This document shows, one piece after another, positions 1-10,875 of a stretch of DNA of 64,000 nt. Source of the stretch: Sweltsa coloradensis (Eukaryota; Arthropoda; Insecta; Plecoptera; Chloroperlidae); contig JAMZAV010001437.1 in assembly GCA_024449915.1 (NCBI GenBank), positions 98,563-162,562 on the forward strand, given 5' to 3'. Numbering within the stretch: the first letter of the stretch is position 1; every line of letters starts with the position of its first letter. Position numbers and translations under genes: made by a program. The notes under the pieces were generated by a model. That model was given only the letters and a program-made list of their open reading frames with translations, was not told where the DNA came from and did not search any database.

Positions 1-502
1 TTATAATATATTTTATTACAAAATAAACAATGAAATAACCATGTGTTACTCGATTATTACAATGATGATCAATCTGGTCTAACACCTTACTACAATAAGT
101 AGCTGTTTATGATGACTAATGAATGAGTAATGACTAATGAGGGACTTGGTAAACTGGCATTAATTGCTTATTAAATGTACGATGACTATGAGTAATTATG
201 TGATTTATGTACGTCCTTGACCAATATTAAAAAATACCCAGGAAAAAGTATAGCTTATCTTACCATATGGGGGGGGGGGATGTCTCTAAAATCTGGGATT
301 TACAAATTACATCCTACCTATTTCAAATACAAAATTTTTAAAATATTGTCCCAACTTATTTTTTTATACTGAAATTAACCGAACAAATTCCAATGTTATT
401 TCTAGCCTTCATACGTAAATATTATGGAAACAATAAATGACCTGTTGCTTAAAACCGAAACACTTGTCATCAATAGATTAGAAACATCCGTTTGTTCCAC
501 AG
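1..502. other. 5' edge of window: intron upstream of the first visible Rac exon
   Basis: AT-rich DNA with a run of ten G near 270-279. No exon for the Rac P-loop (GDGAVGKT-type motif) is present here, so the first coding exon(s) of Rac lie left of the window. The sequence ends in a usable branch/polypyrimidine stretch and an AG at 501-502. Nothing else is seen. Confidence 0.6.
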
Positions 503-683
503 GTTCGACAACTACTCCGCCAATGTCATGGTGGATGGCAAGCCCATCAACCTAGGCTTGTGGGACACGGCCGGTCAAGAAGATTACGACAGACTCCGAC
601 CGCTTTCGTATCCACAGACGGACGTTTTCCTCATCTGTTTCTCGCTTGTCAACCCGGCGTCGTTTGAGAACGTCAGGGCCAAG
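503..683 (+). CDS. Rac: Rac small GTPase, internal exon (residues 36/37-96)
   Basis: Coding exon of a Rac-family Rho GTPase, the membrane-anchored GTP switch that drives actin remodelling through WAVE, PAK and NADPH oxidase. The exon starts after AG at 501-502 with the last base of the Val36 codon and ends in phase 0 before GTACGT at 684. Visible motifs are the end of switch I (FDNYSANV), Trp in [10 protein letters not shown] (the Trp56 that separates Rac from Cdc42 in GEF choice), the G3 box DTAGQ with catalytic Gln61, and switch [13 protein letters not shown]. The exon supplies exactly 60 codons, so with the next two exons the protein ends at residue 192, the standard Rac1 length. The identity with animal Rac is near complete in this stretch. 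The exon(s) for residues 1-36, including the P-loop, are outside the window, so the gene is partial only because of the window edge. Confidence 0.97.
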
Positions 684-1089
684 GTACGTCATGTTGCCCC
701 GTAATATTTGTTATAAAGGCCTAGATGATTTTTTTTACATTCGAGAATTTTCAAATAAATTTGCTATTTAGTTTATGTATCGTGAAATTACACTTAAAAT
801 TCTGACTTCTAAAACAACTTGAATAATGTGAGGTTAAGTAAGTTCAAGAAAAAAAGGGTTAAAAATAAATTTACTTCCAGGGTCATATACTAGGCTAGTT
901 TTATGGTAGCTACTTGCCAAGTAGGTAACTTCATAAGAAAAAAAATTTGGCCCAAATTACTAAAATATTGGATGAATGTTTTTCGCGGTAGCCATTCAAG
1001 CAAATGGTGTGTTCACCGACAAATAGAAAATAGCCCAGAAAAAAATACACTTCTGATAGAATCCTAATTGGTGATTTGTCCCTGTGCAG

Positions 1090-1224
1090 TGGTACCCGGA
1101 GGTCCGGCACCATTGTCCCAGCACGCCCATCATCCTGGTGGGAACCAAGCTGGACTTGCGGGAAGATAAAGAGACCATCGAGAAACTCAAGGACAAGAAG
1201 CTGGCGCCCATCACGTATCCACAG
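1090..1224 (+). CDS. Rac: Rac small GTPase, internal exon (residues 97-141)
   Basis: Exon of 45 codons in phase 0 at both ends, bounded by CAG at 1087-1089 and GTTAGT at 1225. It begins [10 protein letters not shown], contains the guanine-specificity G4 box TKLD inside [10 protein letters not shown], and encodes the Rho-family insert helix ([17 protein letters not shown]). These are diagnostic for Rac rather than Ras or Rab. The preceding intron is about 406 bp and the following one about 1349 bp. Confidence 0.97.
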
Positions 1225-1949
1225 GTTAGTGCACCCGGGCTTACGACAAACTTTGAAACAAGGTCGTTGATTGGGATCCAAATCCACTATTATGGATCCA
1301 ACCCAAATTAAAAGTTCTATATTTATTAATCAAGTACTGGTACGTATTAACATTTTTACACTGTTTGCGAGACATTGCATTGCATCAGAGTGTAATAACT
1401 AACACACATACCTGTGTTATTGCACGCTGTTTCGCAGCCACGACCTATATCAGATTCGAATCACCAACCACAGAACACATGCTCTCGTCATAAGTAGTAG
1501 TAGTACTAGAATGAATGTGCGGCAAAAAGAATGTCGACTTTAGAGAAATAGGTGTACCAAAACACAAACAAGTAGGCCTACTGTGAGCGTGGCTCGTTGG
1601 TCTAGCGGTTAGCGTCTCTGTTTCCATTGGAAAAAGTCCAAGGTTCGATTCCCGCTATAGGCAAAAGTTTTAAAAAATCTTGTGATAAGACTTAAGTCCA
1701 TCAGTTCTTGGGTTAGAAATTTGTAAACGGTGACTTTGGAGCCGTCCTAGCAACGAGGCACATAATAAATTCAAATTTGTTCTGAATTGGCCTTGTTGAT
1801 TTTGGTGTTGATCCGCGGGTGTTCGCACTGTCCATACCACTGATTGCTATATTTCCTATTAAAAAATATCGATCTTTGGTTGGTTATCGCTCACTCGTCG
1901 ATTGCGTCGGGATCTACAGGGTTGGCTTGGTCGCTTTGGTTTACTGTGC
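1225..1949. other. Rac last intron, left part
   Basis: Intron sequence. Contains one tRNA-derived SINE head (see 1590-1664); the rest shows no open exon. One TAGGCCTA motif lies near 1572. Confidence 0.7.
1590..1664 (+). mobile_element. tRNA-derived SINE head (A-box and B-box)
   Basis: A tRNA-like segment with an A-box match (TGGTCTAGCGGTTAGCG) about 40 bases before a B-box match (GGTTCGATTCC). The presumed acceptor ends (GTGGCTC and CTATAGGC) do not pair, so this is not a functional tRNA gene. It is most simply the RNA polymerase III promoter-bearing 5' end of a tRNA-derived SINE. The 3' limit of the element is not clear. Confidence 0.6.
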
Positions 1950-1991
1950 CCCACTCAAAAATCAGTTATGACTGAGTGGGTAGACTCTAAA
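1950..1991 (+). repeat. Dispersed hairpin motif, copy 1 (CCCACT...AGTGGG)
   Basis: CCCACT, then an A-rich spacer, ATCAGT, TATG, ACTGAGTGGG and TAGACT. The outer CCCACT pairs with AGTGGG and the inner CAGT with ACTG. Related copies sit at 49207, 50940 and 51465, always followed by a similar tail. Family unknown to me. Confidence 0.6.
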
Positions 1992-2573
1992 TATGAATTT
2001 ATTTTATTTATCTGTGCTAGATCACTGAGTTTCTCTGTGTGCTAGATCGACGCTAAGCTTGCGTGAACATTGTTGGGACAGTAATTGTTATGTTGGGAAA
2101 ACAATATCAAAGCTAGCTACTTTCTTTTGAGGGAACCACTTCAGCAGTACTTGCAGTCTCTTAGGGTGCGGAGAACAGTAGAGATTGTCTATTAATGGAA
2201 ATGGGATATTCAAGGCTTTGTTTGGTATGAAGAGGAAATCTATGCCCTTCAGCCTGGCATGAACTGTGTTCCAAAGGGGAGCCTGTCTCTACTGAAAAAG
2301 TAGAGAAGGCATAATAATTGCCTAGTAAGCCAAAAATACGATTAAAAAAAGTAGAAGATATAACTTGTAACTTAATCAAAATATATATCCTAGGCCCTAT
2401 TTAAATAGAATGCCTATTTTGCCTATTTAAAAAAAAAAAGCAAAGTTCGAAACTACATGACTACTACGGGTAATTGACTAAACCTATTTCTACCTTTTCA
2501 CTTTTTAGTGATGGCAATTTACCGGACCAGAACATAATGACTGGTAGACTGACCAATGGACGTACTGTTTCAG

Positions 2574-2729
2574 GGTCTGGCGATGGCTAAGGAGATTGGC
2601 GCGGTGAAGTACCTGGAATGCAGCGCGCTGACACAGAAAGGTCTAAAAACGGTGTTTGACGAGGCGATCAGAGCAGTGTTGTGTCCGGTATTGGCGGTCA
2701 AGCCGAAGAGGAAGTGTGCGCTACTGTAG
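2574..2729 (+). CDS. Rac: Rac small GTPase, terminal coding exon (residues 142-192, CALL prenylation motif)
   Basis: Terminal coding exon, 51 codons plus TAG at 2727-2729, after CAG at 2571-2573. It begins [19 protein letters not shown], containing the G5 box SAL, then the conserved C-terminal helix ([12 protein letters not shown]) and a hypervariable tail [10 protein letters not shown]. The final CALL is a CaaX box ending in Leu, which in Rho proteins directs geranylgeranylation. The tail has fewer consecutive basic residues than vertebrate Rac1, which could weaken electrostatic membrane binding; that is inference. No frameshift or stop interrupts the three visible exons, so the gene looks functional. 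Confidence 0.96.
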   Translation, partial: GLAMAKEIGAVKYLECSALTQKGLKTVFDEAIRAVLCPVLAVKPKRKCALL

Positions 2730-4792
2730 GCCCTGTTTTAGTGTGCGCACGCCGTCATGTGACTCTTGGCTTTCGTTCGACTCGACTTGGGTGGCAATAC
2801 GATGGAAACTTGGACACGTTTTTACAAATTAAAAGAATAATAATATAGGTACATTGTTGGTTGAAAGTGACAGTGTTGCCACGTGCCTTTCCAAGCGTTG
2901 ATATTCGTAAAGAAAACCGTGTGCTGATCTTGATAATCACCACCTCTATGGGCAACAAAAGCCGTCTGCTTTCCCTTCGCTTTTATAATTCTCCGTCTCG
3001 AGTCGAGTGTCGTCTATGTAACGAGCCAAACGGAAGAGGAAGATGTGCGAGCGAGTCAAACGCAACCAAGACCGTTGGTTTTGCAGTGTTCCGCTCGTAA
3101 CTATGAGACATGACCCGCCCGAATAGGTTTTGGTGTGCGAGTTGACTTGTGATACTGTCACTCTTAGAAGAGCGCGTCTGCTTCAGGCAGTGGTGCAAAC
3201 CACAGAAGATTCACTGGAAGGGATGTTGGTGTCATCGTTCTGTTGGCCTTGAACATGTGCACATTACTCACACACTCATGTTTGGATTGAAGCCGTAATA
3301 AGAGTTGCAACAATTAACAATTTACCCACCTCAACTTTATTGGATTGCAACTTCACTGGGTATCCATTCATTTTTAATCTGCTACAAGGTCTAATAATAG
3401 TGCTACTATCTCACTGGACTGGTTACATGAAAAGTCAAAAGTTTCATCCGTTTATCAATCATCGTTTATTCTTTACAAATATTTTATCTTTAATTAGGTC
3501 TACTATATAAGTTGAGTGTAGCATAGTTTATACTTATCTTGTTTATTGCGTTCAAACATGCTTTTACAAAGTAACGCACACAATCTCACTGATCGTTCAT
3601 AGAACGTTCTGTGTAGCATCAAGTTGTATCCACATTTGATGTTTTTTCTGTAAGTAAACATCGAAGCCTGTGCCGCATGAGGGAAAAGCTTTTGCACCAA
3701 TCCAACAATAACCAATAAAGTGATCAATGCCAAAGCAAGGAATCTAATTGGAAGAGTTTCTTAGTTGTTTATCTTATGAAATCTTGTGCATAATGTTGAA
3801 CACAATGTGCACAATGTTTTTTGTTTCATAAGCAGTTAGTGATTTAATATATCGCTAACGACAACACAACAGCTGGGTCCCGTCGTTTTTTTTTTTTCAA
3901 AATTATGTGAGGGTGTGTTAGGTCTGGACGTGTACCGTAATGTACATCTCAACTCTATCTTGAAATGAATTGTTCCGTGAAATTACGTTGAGCAGTATGT
4001 GTACGTATGTGCAAAGTTTTGATTCAGTTATCACGTTAATGACATGAAGATTTCTTCCTTTGGAGCTTGCGAAAGTTTGATTTTAATAGAAACGAAGGAT
4101 AGTGAGTGTTAACTGTTAACTGCCACTTTTAATTATTCATTCAGATGTAAAACTAACAAGCATATCGTATTGTACAGACAGAGCAGGATTTTATTCTTGA
4201 TTTACAAAAACTTAATGATACAATCTAAGTGTACTACTACATATTTAACCCATAACAGTTGAGCCGATCTTGCCGTAAAATGTTATAAAATACATATTCG
4301 TCTAAATGAATACTGGGAACACTAAATTTTATTAAATACGTAACTCGGTTTTGTCTATATTGTGCACGGAGATCGGAAAAAAAATTAATCTGTAAATAAA
4401 AGTACATAACACTACATAATGTTTACGTCTACTGTGAGTTTTGCTTGAGCAGTCCTGGCGCCAGGTGTTGCGACGATTGTAAAGAACTCGCTCAAATCTT
4501 GACAGTAGCAAGCTTCTTTCGCTTGTTAAGGTTGCCGACTAATATCTCTGACAGGCGTCTAATTTAACTTAAAAGTTAAATCGAGCGGTTTTTAGTTTTG
4601 CTTGTTGTACAGATAGCTATTGTAATGAATATTTGTTAAAGATAATATTATTATACTATGATCTAAGTTTTAAGTATTACGTACTTGCAGGGGCCTGCAT
4701 TGTGAGGGTATGGTTGTAACCGCGCGTAATGAATACTAGCTAGTGTAACGAGGGGGTGAGGTATAACTTTCGGTTCGAGTTCAGTCGTTCGA
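2730..4792. other. Rac 3' UTR and intergenic DNA
   Basis: No coding exon is supported. Part of this must be Rac 3' UTR. AATAAA strings occur (for example 4395-4400) but none is distinguished from the AT-rich background, so I do not place the transcript end. Short open frames near 2861-3198 have no recognisable product and overlap on both strands. Confidence 0.5.
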
Positions 4793-4794
4793 AG

Positions 4795-5150
4795 GGTTGG
4801 GATAATTGAACGTTTAAACGTCCGTGGCTATTTAAACGTTTAAAGGTTTTCTCTTCTAGAATTAAACAATTTTTTTAATAGGTAATAGGCCTGCATAGTC
4901 CATAGTCTAGAATCTAGATACTTAGGTATTCAAAAAGTTTTGGAAACATATTTTATTTTATTTTTCTTGTTTATTTACATTGAACTCACAAAGTGTGTAA
5001 GTATATTAGATTATAAACAAAAAGGAAATGAAATATTTTGTTATTTTAGTAGGTAGGCCTTGCATGAACAAATATTATGTTAAAACGTGTTTAATATTGT
5101 GGTTTAAACTTTAAACGTTTGAGCAATTTATTAATTAATCCCACCCCTAA
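4795..5150. mobile_element. Putative hAT-like MITE with degenerate terminal inverted repeats
   Basis: The left end AGGGTTGGGAT and right end ATCCCACCCCTAA are near inverted repeats, and both ends carry AAACGTTT-type subterminal repeats (left near 4810-4845, right near 5105-5118). No coding capacity. CGTTC flanks both sides, but a full eight-base target duplication is not clean. The call rests on end symmetry only. Confidence 0.4.
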
Positions 5151-7356
5151 GCGTTCCACAGATGTGTTCAAGAAGCGTACTGAAGGGTTCTAGTGACACT
5201 AACAGTTTCATCCATGTCTAGGGGCATATTGTTGTTAACGTAGATTTAGAGATCTTTTGTTATCTCCAATCCACCAATCCACAAAATGTCAGTAGCTATC
5301 TCTTTATCAGCAGTGTCGTAGGGAATATTGATACTGAATATTTCAACTCCCTGCCACAATTCAAGTTAGTACTAGTATTTGGTTTCAAATTTTAATAAGT
5401 ATATTTTTGTACAAAGTACGTATGCCCTAATGTGAATATCTCTCCAAGATTATACTATGTACTAGTAGGTTATTCACTGTTCTGGTGGGTTAGGCTATTT
5501 GTTTTATTGTTGTAGTGTACAATGTTATTGTTGATGCTGTTGTGCACAAGATATCAAGGAGATTAGTGCCTATCTAGGCTGTCCATACTTAGAATGTAGA
5601 AGGTTGCAGCTTTGCACCATTACTAATGAGGGGAATGAATAAAATACTTTTATTTGAGGGTCTACCCACTTAGTTCCAGCATGCTACATAATATAGGTAT
5701 TTTTTTTTCTTCAAATGGCTAGAAAAATTAACATACATATGTACTTCGATTCCTTAAAAGTTGTCGTGCAATGGTAGAAATCACAAAGTGTAGTATAAGT
5801 ATATGTCTGCTTTGAGAACACTTACTTATGAGACATGGGAATAAAAAATACATAACATATCTTTACTTTTATCTTTAGTTTACTCTACCGTTGCAGTGAC
5901 AACAAAGTAGGAATCTGTATTCTTGGCTGTGTCTTGAAAGGAACGTGAGGCACTGTCCGCTATCTTATTTTGAGCATTACGTCGCAAGTTCATACAATCC
6001 CTTTACCTCGCCACTGCTGGTAAAGTAGTTTGCTGTTATGTCTGGTGCGAGAGCTGGAGATTCGAATGTTGGTGCTATATTTTCCTAGATGTTGTTTGTC
6101 TTGATCTGTAGCCTGTCTGTGTGCTTCTCAAGCTAATTATCTACCAATCACACACTACCTAACATACATGCATGCCGACCGGGATTTACGGTACTCTAAT
6201 CACACCATACATTTCTAATTACAGTAGCCGATCGTAATGTGATGTAATCTTGTGTGCAGCAAGTTACACGGTCTTTTTGTGTGAGTGGTGAACATTTGAT
6301 ATATTTGTTAAAATGGGGCCATGAGTATGTTGATATCATTCAAAATGTTTTCAGAATATATATATAGTAAAAATAATACATTATTTTCAACATCTGGTGT
6401 TATTACGTAATTATTAATGAATAAAACAATGGTATGAATATGATTATGATTAATTCGTCTCTAGTATATGAGAGAAAAGTAATATGTCTTTAGCAGTATA
6501 ATGCTATGTTTTGTTATTTGCAATGTATAATTTTCTTGGATAAATTGATAGGGCAGTGTGCATGTAAATAGATATGTGTACATAAAAATATAAATTTCAC
6601 TATTCTCAGTGGTTCATATTATTATATTCTACTCTCTGTTAAAAGGTTGTATGAAATATGAAATGTAGCTTATAATTGCTGTATCTGCATTGCTGATGCG
6701 TGTGTAATAATGGACTAACGGTCTTCTGTATGCTAGGCTTTCTTTGTATTGTACTAATCATGTTTTGATAACATAGACTAGTACATCTATAATTTGGTTG
6801 TACCTTAATGTTAAATCAAATATCCCTTTTATCTGTTCAGTCAAAGAAAATTAATTCCATCACCATCCACCAAAGCTAAAGCCTTAATCCCCCAATTACA
6901 TGTTTGTAAATATAATAACCCAATTTGAATCCACTAGTGTATTAATTATGTGATTAAATTAATGATTTAGTGCATTTTGCTGTATTTGTTATAATCGTGA
7001 ATGCCTTTAAATTTATCCAGCTCCTTAAAAATAATTTTGACCACACACAACAACACAACAATTGATTTGGCAAAAATTCACAATTGATTCTACTGTATGC
7101 CTACATACTTTTATTGAGGACTTGTTTCAAATACGGTCAATATGTAGGTAAATTAAATGCATACTACGTTTGTTGAAAACCCTGAATTTACAAATAAATC
7201 GTCAACAAGCAAATTATGTAGGTAGCCTACACTATGGTACCTCTATCTATCTAGTATCCATAAAAGTTCTTGATGTAGGCCTACATGTACTTAGTACATA
7301 ATCATAAATCAAGGTTTGTATTCTTATGTTTTCTAAGGGCTATACAGATATTACAT
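5151..7356. other. Intergenic, no gene seen
   Basis: AT-rich, with scattered TAGGCCTA-type motifs (near 7277) and no open reading frame, tRNA or repeat structure I can support. Confidence 0.5.
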
Positions 7357-7695
7357 TAGGGTTGTGCAAACCTGTTTTGTTTTTTTTTTTGTTTTTTAAA
7401 CCAAACTCGAATTTGGGCCCGAACTGCAACGTGTCCATCGTTGAAATGTCCATAAAATTTCGACCCGACTGAAAAGAGCTCAAACTACGGGATACGCCCG
7501 CCAAAAACTGCACTCGTAGCAAATCGGCAAAAATTGGGAACGATTTATAGTTACTAATTTAACATTTATGAAAACTGGTTCTTAATTTTACGTGTGTGAA
7601 AAACATGACATCAATGTCAAATTAAATTACTAAAAAAAAATCTAACTGGTTCGAAATCTTTTTAGGTTTGAATTTCGTACGCTTGCACAACCCTA
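7357..7695. mobile_element. TA-flanked MITE with GGG(A/T)TGTGC ends, copy 1
   Basis: TA at 7357-7358, then GGGTTGTGCAAAC; the right end is GCTTGCACAACCC followed by TA at 7694-7695. The interior is AT-rich, with AAACTCGAA/TTTGAATTTCG blocks repeated in inverted orientation near the ends. A second full copy is at 25746-26157 and a 3' end fragment at about 35390-35440. TA target duplication suggests a Tc1/mariner-type mobiliser. No transposase. Confidence 0.7.
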
Positions 7696-7996
7696 TCCTG
7701 CAGTAACTTTTTATTTTTTGATTCTCAATTTAATCTATGCATCATTAGGCCTACACATAACAGTGAAAAAAAGTAGGATGCAAACAATAGTCAATATTAT
7801 TTTATAATCAATAATTCAATTTCAAAATTTATTTAAATTTCAAGGACAATTAGGATTACAATAGATAGTTCAAAATTAAAAAAGCAGCAGCAGTGATATG
7901 TGCAACAGCCAACCAAGCCATGGACTTAACACAAGTGGAAGATATCAAGAGCTTGCATACTATAGATCTACCAACACCACAAAAGCCCTGGCCAAA

Positions 7997-8366
7997 ATGG
8001 ACAAGTCCAAGTTGTCTAGAATGCAGGCAATGCGCGCGTACCGCGAGCGATCAGCGGAGAAAACTGAAGGTGCGGGGCGGGCCAGGTCATATCGCTCCCG
8101 CCGTAAGCTTATTGGGGCGATGTGTTCCTCACGACTGCCGACAAAAACTGAGCCGTACGGCGCCCGTATCTACGGAACTCCCTTAAAACAGAATGTACTT
8201 GGCCCGGAGGCGCGCGCACGTAATGGCGAGGGCCTCAGTGGTTTTGGTACATCTATAGCCCCCAAACCACCCAAAACACTATCGACCTCGGCTTGTCTTC
8301 ATCGGCTGCACAAAGATGAGGAGACCGTCGATAATTCACTGATTACGGAGAAAACCAGTGACTTTG
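7997..8366 (+). CDS. Unassigned open exon with good start context and splice donor
   Basis: An open frame that is GC-rich against its surroundings and runs from an ATG at 7997 (context AAAATGG) to a GTAAGT donor at 8367. The ATG is preceded by further in-frame codons back to about 7898. The predicted piece is basic and low in hydrophobic residues, beginning MDKSKLSRMQAMRAYRERS and containing Arg/Ser-rich and Pro/Lys segments; no signal peptide, membrane segment or catalytic motif is visible. I do not recognise the family. No continuing exon with a matching phase was found before STRAP begins at 10257. It could be the first exon of a gene whose remaining exons I missed, a small gene, or a remnant. 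Codon-like composition and the donor are the only support. Confidence 0.35.
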
Positions 8367-8794
8367 GTAAGTAATTGTGTAAAGAAATGTTCGACTAATA
8401 ACATATACGTGTAAAGAAAGTTGTGTTACCGGAGTTCCCGATAATACAACAGCTAAGCTAAAAAAATACAATGTCTTTCAACTTGCACGTTGAAAGAATT
8501 TCTTTACTTTGAGCACCATTTTTGTTGTTCTTGTGATCGCAAATGCAAATTTAAAACACGTCATTGAATACGAGCATTGTGTCATAAATATGCTATTAAA
8601 AATATCCAGAATTTTCGTAGTCCAAAATAGTCAAAATACACCTTCTAAAAATCACAAATTACAAATCCTGCGGGGCAATTCTACCACCCCGCACCCCAAG
8701 GTCGTTCCAGATTTTATAGTTGGGCCAGGGCCGTCCCCATTTTTGGCGGCTATATCTGCGCCTTTTTTTTTTAAATTACTTATTTAACGTCTTC

Positions 8795-8935
8795 TTCTTC
8801 AGGTATAAAAACTGATTTATAAAGGAGGACAACTTAATAAGTCTAATTACAAAGATGCAGACACAACAATGAACTACATTTAAGTAAATATTTGAAATAG
8901 TAATATTACAACAATGCATTAAAACTCAACAAATA
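8795..8935 (+). repeat. Dispersed repeat, copy 1 (pair with 30860-30960)
   Basis: Shares AAAACTGATTTA, AAGGAGGACAA and CAACAATGAA in order and spacing with 30860-30960. No coding capacity. The second copy lies inside the anomalous homopolymer block and looks like a smeared version of this one. Confidence 0.6.
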
Positions 8936-9364
8936 AAAAGGATATTAAATGCAATTAATGAATGAATCAAAATATATCAAAAAGGGTGGGGAAAGAAAAG
9001 AAAAGAAAAAGAAAAAAACAGATTTATTAGAAGATCGCACTCAAACGAATATAAGGTTTGCCAAAAATCAGGATTCAATCTTTCGCAGAAGAAACCACCT
9101 CTACATTTTAAGAAAACTGAATTATCAGTTAAAATGTGCCACTTGTCATTAGTCATTAGTTAGTAGTTATAGTCATTAGTCGGTCATTGTCTTCATCATA
9201 AATCGAAAAATGGTCACAATTAGCCTACCACCAAACAAGTGCTTTCAATTTTTGTGTGCGATTCAAACCCACGTTCTCGTAGAGCCTTACGCCAAACCTT
9301 ATGCTTCGGACATATCACCCCAATGGTATGTATCACCGGTGACACCAATCTTGCTTATGAATAT

Positions 9365-9650
9365 GGCCAGAGGCAGGTATTTGGGGTGAAAATAAAAGTC
9401 AATTTTCGTTTTTATTATGCCCCAAAGCGGTGAATTTATGGTGAAAAGAATTCAGTTGAAAGCTGTATATCGTAGATTGGATTGGATATTTTTTTTTAAG
9501 TTTGGGTGTGGGACCTTCTAAGAGACTTTCAAATTGCAATAGAATGTAGTTTTGAGAGTTCAGAGGCAGGTGTTTGTGGTGGAATTTATTTGCATCTTTG
9601 GTTTTGTTCTGACCAAAAGCGGTGAATTGGTGTTGAAAATTATTTATAAT
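9365..9650 (+). repeat. Two diverged copies of a roughly 190 bp tandem unit
   Basis: CAGAGGCAGGTATTTG...AAAGCGGTGAATT at about 9368-9435 recurs as CAGAGGCAGGTGTTTG...AAAGCGGTGAATT at about 9559-9630. Function unknown. The rest of 8936-10256 shows nothing except the presumed STRAP promoter and 5' UTR just before 10257, which is richer in CpG. Confidence 0.5.
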
Positions 9651-10256
9651 TTACAGGTTGATAGTGGTGAAAATTTGTTGGAACCGCATAAATACCTGCT
9701 CGAGACTCTTGATTTAAGAGGTCTTCTGCCCGATACCCGTCGCTGGCAATCCTGAGTCCTGAGTTGGGATTGAGTCCTAGATTCGAATTATTTTTTATCT
9801 TCACAACCATGACTTTCGGTTTAGCTCAAATTAAATATTTGTCCTGAAACCAAGGTTTGTCCGTAGCCCAATTAAGTATACAGAAACCAAAAACATACCA
9901 TTTTGAAAGTGGGTAAAAACTATGCTTTGAGATACCACAAAAACACGGTTTTAAAATTAGTGGGCTTATTACAAATTAAAATGTTCCAAATTTCTCTGCC
10001 TCAAACAGATTATTTCCCACCGCCATTTGAAAAACTTCGCGAATATTTTTTTTCGTTTCCGTGTTGTGTTGGCAGAACTGTTTTTGAAGGCAACATCCAC
10101 GGCCATCTGGATAGGACAATGACCTTCATTCGATTCGATTGAACGGACAGTTCGACTCGACCGACAGCAGACGACGGACGGCACGCAGCAGTTTGCATTT
10201 TGCTGCAAATTCATCTTTTTATTACATTATTAGCGTAGTTGTAGTTCATATTTAAA

Positions 10257-10371
10257 ATGGCAAACTTAAGACAAACACCTCTGACTTGCAGTGGACATAC
10301 TAGACCAGTTGTACATCTAGCTTTTAGTGATGTAAACGAGTGTGGCTACTTCCTGATATCGGCGTGTAAAG
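10257..10371 (+). CDS. STRAP: STRAP (unrip) WD40 protein, exon 1
   Basis: First coding exon of serine/threonine kinase receptor-associated protein, a seven-bladed WD40 propeller. The family is known as a TGF-beta receptor/Smad7 adaptor and as unrip, a cytoplasmic part of the SMN complex in snRNP assembly. The ATG at 10257 (AAAATGG) opens MANLRQTPLTCSGHTRPVV, matching the conserved STRAP N-terminus almost residue for residue, then FLISACK before the GTAAGA donor at 10372 (phase 1). This is the first blade strand set. The start is fixed by homology; there is no alternative upstream Met in frame. It is followed by six further exon segments with consistent phases, over 14.3 kb. Confidence 0.95.
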
Positions 10372-10470
10372 GTAAGAGCCGACTCAAGCTTGGGCCAGAG
10401 TCTACCTTGACCTGATTGCATGTTGTCTTGTAGGCTAGGACTTCTATTACCTTGTTATTGTCTCTTCTAG

Positions 10471-10610
10471 ATGGGAAGCCAATGTTGAGACAAGGTGATA
10501 CAGGAGATTGGATTGGGACTTTTGAAGGCCACAAAGGAGCAGTTTGGGGTGTTGCGTTGAATAGGGAAGCCACAAGAGCAGCAACAGGGGCTGCAGATTT
10601 TAATGCAAAG
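10471..10610 (+). CDS. STRAP: STRAP, exon 2
   Basis: Begins after CTTCTAG at 10464-10470 and completes the Asp codon split from exon 1. It encodes [31 protein letters not shown] and [14 protein letters not shown], the most conserved block of the family and the first GH...WD-type repeat. Ends in phase 0 before GTTAGT at 10611. Exons 1 and 2 together give exactly 85 codons. Confidence 0.96.
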
Positions 10611-10737
10611 GTTAGTTTTGTTCTATGTCCCTAACCAGGGCCTGCCCTGAACTGTTGGGCACTATCAAGGGTAGCCTAGCCTACCCAAGCCCTAAATTTA
10701 TTCATTTTGTTCGATCAGTATTGCATGTAATTCTTGT

Positions 10738-10875
10738 GATCCGTTACTGGAAGAAGTTCGATGCTTTAACGAGCAACAGTTAACAGTGTCAACTCCTTGT
10801 TCAAGCAACTCGTGTTTGCAACTGGTAGCAATGAGAAGCTTGTACGAGTCTTCGATCTCAACAAACCTGAAGAGA
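10738..10875 (+). pseudogene. STRAP: STRAP, exon 3, recognisable but broken
   Basis: Homology to the next WD repeats is visible in two frames. From 10738 the frame reads DP..EEVRCFN (compare the family's WDxVTGEEvxxFNHKH). From about 10790 another frame reads ATGSNEKLVRVFDLNKPEE up to the GTAAGT donor at 10876 (phase 1, correct for exon 4). The two frames are one base out of register, the VW codons and a proper 3' splice site before 10738 are missing, and the HKHIVK segment is scrambled. Flanking exons are intact and in phase. Either the assembly has several small deletions here or this allele is damaged. Coordinates of the left edge are approximate. Confidence 0.7.

Noticed and set aside
1590..1664. 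Functional tRNA gene
   Set aside because: A- and B-boxes are present but the acceptor and anticodon stems do not pair.
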